The notes beneath the pieces were generated by a model. The model ran no database searches, had not been told where the DNA came from, and saw only the letters and a program-made list of their open reading frames with translations. This document shows, piece after piece, positions 58,980-64,000 of a DNA stretch of 64,000 bases. How positions within the stretch are numbered: the stretch's first letter is position 1; each line of letters starts with the position of its first letter. Location of the stretch: assembly GCF_024172185.1 (NCBI RefSeq), contig NZ_JAMZEC010000001.1, positions 2,356,001 to 2,420,000 of the forward strand. The letters are read 5' to 3'. Source of the stretch: Nonomuraea roseoviolacea subsp. carminata. Lineage in GTDB: Bacteria > Actinomycetota > Actinomycetes > Streptosporangiales > Streptosporangiaceae. The position numbers and the translations under genes are program-made.

Positions 58980-59411
58980 GTGGCCGACTCCGACGGACGC
59001 GACCTGCGGTTGCGCACCTACTGGGACCGCCAGGCCGTGACCTACGACCAGCGGATGGCGTTCGCCGAGCGGCGCTTCTTCGGCGACACCCGAGCGTGGC
59101 TCTGCCGCCAAGCCGTGGGCGAGGTGCTCGCGCTGTGCGCGATCCCCGACGAGTCGCGGGCGCTGGCCGAGATGGACCGGGTGCTGCGGCAGGGCGGCCT
59201 GCTTCTGCTGGCCGACCACGTCGCCGCGTCCTCCTGGCCGGTCCGGGTGGTGCAGGCGGCGGCCGACCTGGTGAGCGTTCCATTGCAGGGAGAGCACTTC
59301 CGGCGCCGGCCGCTGCCGCGGGTCACCGCCATGGGGTTCGCGGTGGAGCGGCACGACCGGTTCAAGCTCGGCGTGATCGAACGCTTCGCCGCCCGCAAAC
59401 CCGCCCGCTGA
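58980..59411 (+). CDS. Class I SAM methyltransferase lacking its SAM-binding core
   Basis: A 143-residue frame from a GTG at 58980. The start (TYWDRQAVTYDQRMAFAERR) and the end (ALCAIPDESRALAEMDRVLR, GGLLLLADHVAASSWPVR) resemble small class I methyltransferases. Between them AVGEVL runs directly into ALCAIPDE: the roughly 60 residues that should hold motif I (the glycine-rich SAM loop) and the acidic loop are missing, without a frameshift. The product is unlikely to bind SAM in the usual way, so this is probably a decayed gene, though the frame is intact. Full-length relatives are about 200 residues. Confidence 0.7.
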   Translation: MADSDGRDLRLRTYWDRQAVTYDQRMAFAERRFFGDTRAWLCRQAVGEVLALCAIPDESRALAEMDRVLRQGGLLLLADHVAASSWPVRVVQAAADLVSVPLQGEHFRRRPLPRVTAMGFAVERHDRFKLGVIERFAARKPAR

Positions 59412-59498
59412 CGGCGTCCTCGGCGTGCCGGTCGGGCTGTCGCCGGAGCGCGGGCGACACTGGGATTCCGCACGCGAGGGGACCGCGAGGGGGACACG

Positions 59499-61136
59499 GT
59501 GAGCGTACGGGAAGCGACCTTCGACGTCCTGCGCAGAGCCGGGCTGACCACGGTCTTCGCCAATCCGGGATCCACCGAGGTCACGCTGCTCGGCGGGCTG
59601 CCGGACGACCTGAGGTTCGTGCTGGGGCTGCACGAGGGGTCCGTGGTGGGCATGGCCACCGGATGGGCCATGGGGCACGACGCGCCGGCGCTCGCCGTGC
59701 TGCACACCACGGCCGGGCTCGGCAACGCGGTGGGCGCGATCGCGACCGCCCGGGTCAACCGGGTGCCGCTGATCGTCCTCGTGGGCCAGCAGGACCGGCG
59801 GCACCTGGCGCTGGAGCCGTTCCTCGCGGGGCACCTGGCCGGGCTGGCGGGCGACTACCCGGTGTGGGCGGACCAGCCGGTCCGGGCCCAGGACGTGCCG
59901 GGCGCCGTGGCGCGGGCCGCCCATGAGGCGGTCACGTTCCGGGGGCCGGCGCTGGTCGTGGTGCCGATGGACGATTGGGACGCGCCGTACGAGGGCGAGA
60001 TCCTCGCCGCGCCGGCGCGCCTGCTGCGCCCGCCCGCCCAGCCGGGTCCCGGTGGCGGCAGCGGCTCGGAGGCGGACCCGGCGCCGCTGGCCGAGCTGCT
60101 GGGCGGGGCGCGGGCGCCGGTCATCGTGGCGGGGGCGGGGGCGTGCGGCGCGTGGGAGCCGCTGGTCGCGCTCGCCGAGCTGCTCGGGTGCCCGGTGTGG
60201 CAGGAGCCGTTCGGGGCGCGGGCCGGGTTCCCGCAGGACCATCCGCTGTTCGCGGGCGTGCTGGCGGCCGACCGCCCGGGGCTGCGGGCCGCGCTGGCGG
60301 GGCACGACGTGGTGCTCGCCGTGGGCGCGCCGGTCTTCCGGCAGTACGCGTACACGCCGGGGCCGCTGGTGGAGCCGGGCACGACGGTGGCGCTGGTCAC
60401 GGACGACCCGTCGGAGGCGCATCGCAGCCCGGCCGACCTGGCCTACCTCGCGGACCCGGCGGCCACCTGCGCCCGCCTGGCAGCCCTCCTCCCCGCTCGC
60501 CTTCGCGGGGCGGCGGGCGACGGCCCGGCCGCGCGGGTCCGGTCCGCGCGGGAGGCCGTGCCGCCCGTGCCCGCCGACGGGCGGCCGCTGCGGTCCGCGC
60601 ACGTGCTGCGGGAACTCGCCCGCCGCCTGCCCGGCGACGCCGTGCTCGTGGAGGAGGCCCCGTCGGCGCGGCCCGACCTGCACCGGCTGGTGCCCGCCCG
60701 CAACCCGCTCGGGTTCGTGTCGGCCGCGATGGGCGGGCTGGGGTTCGCGCTGCCGGCGGCCGTGGGGCTGCGCATGGCCCTGCCCGACCGGCCCGTGGTG
60801 GCGGTGACCGGCGACGGCTCCGCCCTGTACGGCCTGCACGCTCTGTGGAGCGCCGCCCACTACCGGGTCGGCGCGCTGTTCCTGGTGCTGTCCAACAGCC
60901 GGTACGCGGTGCTGGACCGGCTCGCCGACCGCCACGGCGCGAAGGCCCCGTGGCCCGCCTTCACCGAGGTGGACGTGAGCGGCCTGGCCAGGTCGCTGGG
61001 CTGCCGGTCGCTGCGCGTTGAGACCCACGCCGAGCTGACCGCCGTCCTGGACGAGGTCGTGCCCGCGCTGGCCGTGCGGGAGGAGCCGCTGCTGGTCGAC
61101 GTCACCGTGGCCGTGGACCACGACTACCGGCCATGA
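59499..61136 (+). CDS. ThDP-dependent decarboxylase (benzoylformate decarboxylase-like)
   Basis: A 545-residue thiamin-diphosphate enzyme. The N-terminal domain has FANPGSTE (Ser25), the cofactor Glu46 in LHEGSVVG and His69 in LHTTAGLGNAVG, as in benzoylformate decarboxylase (Ser26, Glu47, His70). The C-terminal domain has GDGSALYGLHALWSAA ending in NSRY, the ThDP/Mg motif. The second active-site His of benzoylformate decarboxylase (His281) is replaced: APVFRQYAYTPG has Tyr. Substrate may therefore be another 2-oxo acid. The GTG start at 59499 follows GAGGGGGACAC. It is convergent with a marR gene. Confidence 0.85.
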   Translation: MSVREATFDVLRRAGLTTVFANPGSTEVTLLGGLPDDLRFVLGLHEGSVVGMATGWAMGHDAPALAVLHTTAGLGNAVGAIATARVNRVPLIVLVGQQDRRHLALEPFLAGHLAGLAGDYPVWADQPVRAQDVPGAVARAAHEAVTFRGPALVVVPMDDWDAPYEGEILAAPARLLRPPAQPGPGGGSGSEADPAPLAELLGGARAPVIVAGAGACGAWEPLVALAELLGCPVWQEPFGARAGFPQDHPLFAGVLAADRPGLRAALAGHDVVLAVGAPVFRQYAYTPGPLVEPGTTVALVTDDPSEAHRSPADLAYLADPAATCARLAALLPARLRGAAGDGPAARVRSAREAVPPVPADGRPLRSAHVLRELARRLPGDAVLVEEAPSARPDLHRLVPARNPLGFVSAAMGGLGFALPAAVGLRMALPDRPVVAVTGDGSALYGLHALWSAAHYRVGALFLVLSNSRYAVLDRLADRHGAKAPWPAFTEVDVSGLARSLGCRSLRVETHAELTAVLDEVVPALAVREEPLLVDVTVAVDHDYRP

Positions 61137-61148
61137 CCATGTGACGGG

Positions 61149-61619
61149 TCAGGCGCCGACCCCGAGGAGCTTGCCGAGCAGCGTGCTCAACTGGCCGCGC
61201 TCCTCCGGCGTAAGAGCGTGGAAGGCGTCGTCGAGGAAGGCCGGGACGGACGTCTGGGCCTCGACCAGCCGCCGGCGGCCGGTGTCGGTGATGGTGACGG
61301 CGTAGGAGCGGCGGTCGCGGGGGTTGCGCTCCCTGCGCACGTGGCCCGCCCGTTCCAGGTCGTCGCAGACGCTGACCATGACGCTGCGGTCGATGCGCAG
61401 CTCCTCGCTGAGCGTCTGCTGGGAGCAGGGGCCGACGGCGTCGAGCATCTGGAGCACGAGATGCTGCCCGACCCCGAGGCCCTCCTCGGCGGCGTGCGTG
61501 TCCGCGGCGCGCGCGACGGCGGCTGATGCCCGGCACAGCGCGATGTCCAGCCGCTCGGCGGCGAGCTGCGGAAAGTACGTCAGCCGCGCGCGCTCGGCCG
61601 ACCTGGTCGTGGTCGCCAT
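61149..61619 (-). CDS. MarR-family transcriptional regulator
   Basis: A 156-residue regulator with a complete MarR fold: GLGVGQHLVLQMLDAVGPCS, recognition helix RIDRSVMVSVCDDLERAGHV, wing RERNPRDRRSYAVTITDTG, and terminal dimerisation helices. It is divergent from a DHA2 efflux pump, with repeated elements between, and probably represses it. The stop is 12 bases from that of the convergent decarboxylase gene. Confidence 0.92.
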   Translation of the reverse strand: MATTTRSAERARLTYFPQLAAERLDIALCRASAAVARAADTHAAEEGLGVGQHLVLQMLDAVGPCSQQTLSEELRIDRSVMVSVCDDLERAGHVRRERNPRDRRSYAVTITDTGRRRLVEAQTSVPAFLDDAFHALTPEERGQLSTLLGKLLGVGA

Positions 61620-61667
61620 CGGTCTCCTCTTCGCTCTGCCGCCACTCTACCGCAGACCATCTCCTCG

Positions 61668-61732
61668 CAGATCGTTTGACAGCAGATGATTTTTGGCCAT
61701 ACGGTCCCATTCGTCTGTCAGCAAATTGTTTG
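61668..61732. promoter_or_regulatory. Repeated operator-like elements between marR and DHA2 pump
   Basis: Three related elements lie in the AT-rich divergent region: GCAGATCGTTTG (61668-61679), GCAGATGATTTTTG (61682-61695) and GCAAATTGTTTG (61721-61732). They fit a pattern GCAnATn2-4TTTG and are natural sites for the adjacent MarR protein. Confidence 0.5.
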
Positions 61733-61752
61733 TACTCAGATGGAGTGTGGTC

Positions 61753-63108
61753 GTGCCACGAACCGACGGCCGCGAACGGACAGCCCTGGTGGTGCTGTGC
61801 GCAGCGGTGTTCCTGGACTCGATGGACCTGTCCCTGATGGGCGTCGCCCTGCCCGCCATCGGGCGCGATCTGTCACTGCCGGAGAGCCTCCTGCAGTGGC
61901 TGATGTCCGGTTACGCGATCGCCTACGGCGGGTTCCTGCTGCTCGGCGGCCGGATAGCCGACCTGTTCGGCCGGCGCCGCGTGTTCCTGCTGTCGCTGGC
62001 GGTCTTCGCCGCGGCGAGCCTGGCCGGCGGCCTGTTGTCGGACGGGTGGCCGCTGGTCGTCACCCGGGTGGTCAAGGGGGTGGCCGCCGCGCTCACCGCG
62101 CCCGCGGCGCTGTCGCTCATCACCACCACCTTCGCCGAAGGGCCGTCGCGCAACCGGGCGCTGGGGGTGTACGCGCTGGCCGGGGCGACCGGCTACACCG
62201 CCGGATTGATCGCCTCCGGCCTGCTGACCGAGATCAGCTGGCGACTGGTGTTCTTCCTGCCCGTACCGGTCGCGGTGCTGGTGCTGGTCGTGGCGCCGCT
62301 GGTGCTGCCGCGGGGCCTGCGGCCGCCCGGGGCACGTGAAGGCTTCGACGTCGCCGGCGCGGGAGCGGTCACCGGGGGCGTGCTGCTGCTGGTGTTCGCC
62401 CTGACCGAGCGGAACTGGCCGGCCGGCGTGGTGGCCGTGCTGCTGCTGGGCGCCTTCGTGCTCGTCGAACGCCGGCAGTCCGCCCCTCTCGTCCCGCTGG
62501 AGGTGTTCGGGGTCGCCACCGTGCGGGCCGCCAATCTCTCGGCGCTGGCCTGGGCGTGCGCGACCATCGGCTGGCAGTTCGTCGCCGTCCTGTACCTGCA
62601 GCAGGTGCTCGGCTACACCGCGCTGGCCACCGGGCTCGGGATCGTCCCGATGGGCCTGGCCATCGTCGTCACCGCCAACCTGGCCGGCAGGCTGATCGGC
62701 CGCTGGGGTCTGGGCCGGGTGGCCGCGACCGGGATGCTGGTCCAGGGCGCGGGAATCCTGCTGTTCCTGCGGGCCGGGGCCGGCGGCGACTACCTCACGG
62801 TGCTGCTGCCCGCCCTCGTCGTGCACGGCATCGGCAACGGGCTGTCCTTCCCCAGCCTCAACATCGCCGCCGTCGGCGGCCTGCCGGACGAGCGGCAGGG
62901 CCTGGCCTCGGGCCTGATCACCTCCTCCGTCCAGATCGGCGCCGGGATCGGCGTCGCGGCGCTGGCCGCCCTCATGACCCTGGGCGGCTCCGCGCTGGGC
63001 GGCTACCGGATCGCGTTCCTCACGGCGGGCGGCTTCTCCCTGCTGGGCGCCGTCATCGCCGCGTACGGCCTGCGCCCGCGCCGCCCGGCACCCGTACCCA
63101 CCGCCTGA
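61753..63108 (+). CDS. DHA2-family MFS drug efflux transporter
   Basis: A 451-residue transporter from the GTG at 61753, supported by GGAG at 61742-61745; a longer frame from 61693 would use the operator region. Motif A is LLGGRIADLFGRRRVF, and FLDSMDLSLMGVALPAI and SGLITSSVQIGAGIGVAA are close to the pump at 10584-11993, so the two are paralogs. It is divergent from MarR; a nitroreductase gene follows by 13 bases, in one operon. Exported substrates unknown. Confidence 0.92.
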   Translation: MPRTDGRERTALVVLCAAVFLDSMDLSLMGVALPAIGRDLSLPESLLQWLMSGYAIAYGGFLLLGGRIADLFGRRRVFLLSLAVFAAASLAGGLLSDGWPLVVTRVVKGVAAALTAPAALSLITTTFAEGPSRNRALGVYALAGATGYTAGLIASGLLTEISWRLVFFLPVPVAVLVLVVAPLVLPRGLRPPGAREGFDVAGAGAVTGGVLLLVFALTERNWPAGVVAVLLLGAFVLVERRQSAPLVPLEVFGVATVRAANLSALAWACATIGWQFVAVLYLQQVLGYTALATGLGIVPMGLAIVVTANLAGRLIGRWGLGRVAATGMLVQGAGILLFLRAGAGGDYLTVLLPALVVHGIGNGLSFPSLNIAAVGGLPDERQGLASGLITSSVQIGAGIGVAALAALMTLGGSALGGYRIAFLTAGGFSLLGAVIAAYGLRPRRPAPVPTA

Positions 63109-63121
63109 AAGGAGGCCCGTC

Positions 63122-63769
63122 GTGACGTTGCCCCTCACCCCCGACGAGCTGCTGAGCACCACCCGTGCCGTGCGCAAGCGCCTGGACTTCACCCGCCCCG
63201 TGCCGCGCGAGCTGATCGAACAGTGCGTGGACCTGGCCGTGCAGGCCCCGACCGGGCGCAACAGGCAGCGCTGGCACTTCCTCGTCGTCACCGAGCCCGC
63301 GCAGCGGCGGGCCGTGGCCGACATCTTCCTGCGCGCCCTGCCCCTGGCCGGCGGGCAGCCGCTCACCGAGCGCGACCTGTGGCGCATGAACTACCATCCC
63401 CGCTCCACCGAGCAGGTCTTCGACGGCCTGCGCCACCTGGCCGACAACATCCACCGGGTGCCCGCGTTCGTCATCCCCGCGGTGGAGGGCCGCACCGACC
63501 GCGCCCCGGTGACCGTGCAGGCGGGAGCATGGGGGTCGATCCTGCCCGCCGTGTGGAGCTTCATGCTGGCCGCCCGGGCGCGCGGCCTGGGCACGGTGTG
63601 GACCACCGCCCAGGCGCCGCTCGAACGCGAGCTGGCCCAGGTGCTCGGCGCGCCGCACGAGGAGGTCATGCTGGCGGCCTTCATCCCGCTGGCGTTCACC
63701 ATCGGCACCGACTTCAGGCCGGCCCCCCGCATCCCACGAGAGGAGGTCCTGCACTGGGACCGGTGGTGA
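63122..63769 (+). CDS. Nitroreductase-family flavoenzyme
   Basis: A 215-residue FMN protein. The N-terminus has the FMN-binding TRAVRKRLDFTRPVPRELIE, and APTGRNRQRWHFLVV and RARGLGTVWTTAQAPLE follow, standard for nitroreductases. The GTG at 63122 has AAGGAGG six bases upstream. It directly follows the DHA2 pump gene, so the same MarR likely controls both. It may reduce nitroaromatic or quinone compounds with NAD(P)H. A CynX/NimT-like transporter follows at the window edge. Confidence 0.92.
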   Translation: MTLPLTPDELLSTTRAVRKRLDFTRPVPRELIEQCVDLAVQAPTGRNRQRWHFLVVTEPAQRRAVADIFLRALPLAGGQPLTERDLWRMNYHPRSTEQVFDGLRHLADNIHRVPAFVIPAVEGRTDRAPVTVQAGAWGSILPAVWSFMLAARARGLGTVWTTAQAPLERELAQVLGAPHEEVMLAAFIPLAFTIGTDFRPAPRIPREEVLHWDRW

Positions 63770-63842
63770 GCGCACCGGCCGGGCCGCCCCTGACCGCGCA
63801 CCCGTCCGGCCGCGGCCGGTGACCGGGTCGTACCCTTGCCAG

Positions 63843-64000
63843 ATGTCCTCGGCGAGATCCGCACTGCTGTACGCCGGCTTCGTGCTGGCCGCGCTCAACC
63901 TGCGCCCGGCCCTCGCCGGCCTCTCCCCCCTCCTCGACGAGATCATGACGGACGTCGGGCTCACGCCCCCGCAGGGCGGGGCGATCACCACGGTCATGGT
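63843..64000 (+). CDS. CynX/NimT-family MFS transporter, N-terminal part (cut by window edge)
   Basis: The first 52 codons of a transporter: MSSARSALLYAGFVLAALNL then RPALAGLSPLLDEIMTDVGL, which matches the start of CynX/NimT transporters (cyanate and 2-nitroimidazole types; the LNLRPA motif is characteristic). The rest lies beyond the window. It follows a nitroreductase gene, which makes a role with nitro-compounds worth considering. Confidence 0.75.
   Translation, partial: MSSARSALLYAGFVLAALNLRPALAGLSPLLDEIMTDVGLTPPQGGAITTVM

Noticed and set aside
61693..61752. Longer DHA2 pump reading from an ATG at 61693
   Set aside because: The extra 20 residues cover operator-like repeats; the GTG at 61753 has GGAG at the correct distance and fits the paralog start.

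Overview
The window is a chromosomal segment of a very GC-rich actinomycete. GC is high throughout, GTG and TTG starts are common, and stop/start overlaps (ATGA, GTGA, TGATG) are frequent. The gene set includes an actinobacterial-length DnaE1, a CitA-type citrate synthase, DUF3017 next to icd, an SCO4848-like membrane protein next to a D-Ala-D-Ala carboxypeptidase, and many ECF sigma factors. It fits a Streptosporangiaceae-like genus (Nonomuraea or a relative), but the genus is an inference. I saw no rRNA, tRNA, CRISPR array or prophage. The only complete mobile element is one IS5-family insertion at 50992-51965.

Layout. 1-3096: end of an M20 peptidase, purine nucleoside phosphorylase and a phosphosugar mutase. 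3123-7470 (minus): two regulatory operons, epimerase plus an ECF41 sigma (ending in a remnant of an NmrA-like gene), and MerR, a frameshifted ECF sigma with a SnoaL-like tail, and a GyrI-like protein. 7554-10424 (minus): PH-like membrane protein, adenosine deaminase, cupin and an AMIN-like lipoprotein. 10584-12464: divergent DHA2 efflux pump and MarR regulator. 12576-19529 (minus): bmpA, ABC ATPase, two permeases, cdd and deoA, a nucleoside import and breakdown operon. With punA, the mutase and add, the first 20 kb is a nucleoside salvage region resembling the M. tuberculosis ami/deoD/pmmB/add/deoA/cdd neighbourhood.

19819-29411: secreted S15 peptidase, M20 amidohydrolase, an orphan pre-ATP-grasp/PGM1-like peptide ligase behind a 515-bp leader, SCO4848-like protein, D-Ala-D-Ala carboxypeptidase, YihY protein, and an amidohydrolase/MarR divergon. 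29566-34241: trpS, CNNM/CorC-type transporter, galE and mdh. 34296-40340: a transmembrane Ser/Thr kinase with an extracellular family 3 solute-binding domain, then uncharacterised membrane and beta-propeller genes. 40359-45040: polysaccharide deacetylase lipoprotein, icd, DUF3017, citA and an FHA-HTH regulator. 45082-50256: a peptidoglycan recycling locus (anmK, GH10-like hydrolase, nagZ-like GH3, MurR/RpiR regulator) around a putative shared operator.

50552-64000: thioesterase whose stop codon is shared with the end of the IS element, tautomerase/LysR divergon with a clear T-N11-A box, dnaE1 with a coupled zinc-ribbon gene, an ECF sigma with a CU044_5270-type partner, a methyltransferase missing its SAM-binding core, a benzoylformate-decarboxylase-like enzyme, and a second MarR/DHA2 module followed by a nitroreductase and the start of a CynX/NimT-like transporter. 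The items most worth a second look are the kinase-solute-binding fusion, the orphan peptide ligase, the recycling locus, and several decayed genes (NmrA remnant, frameshifted sigma, gutted methyltransferase).
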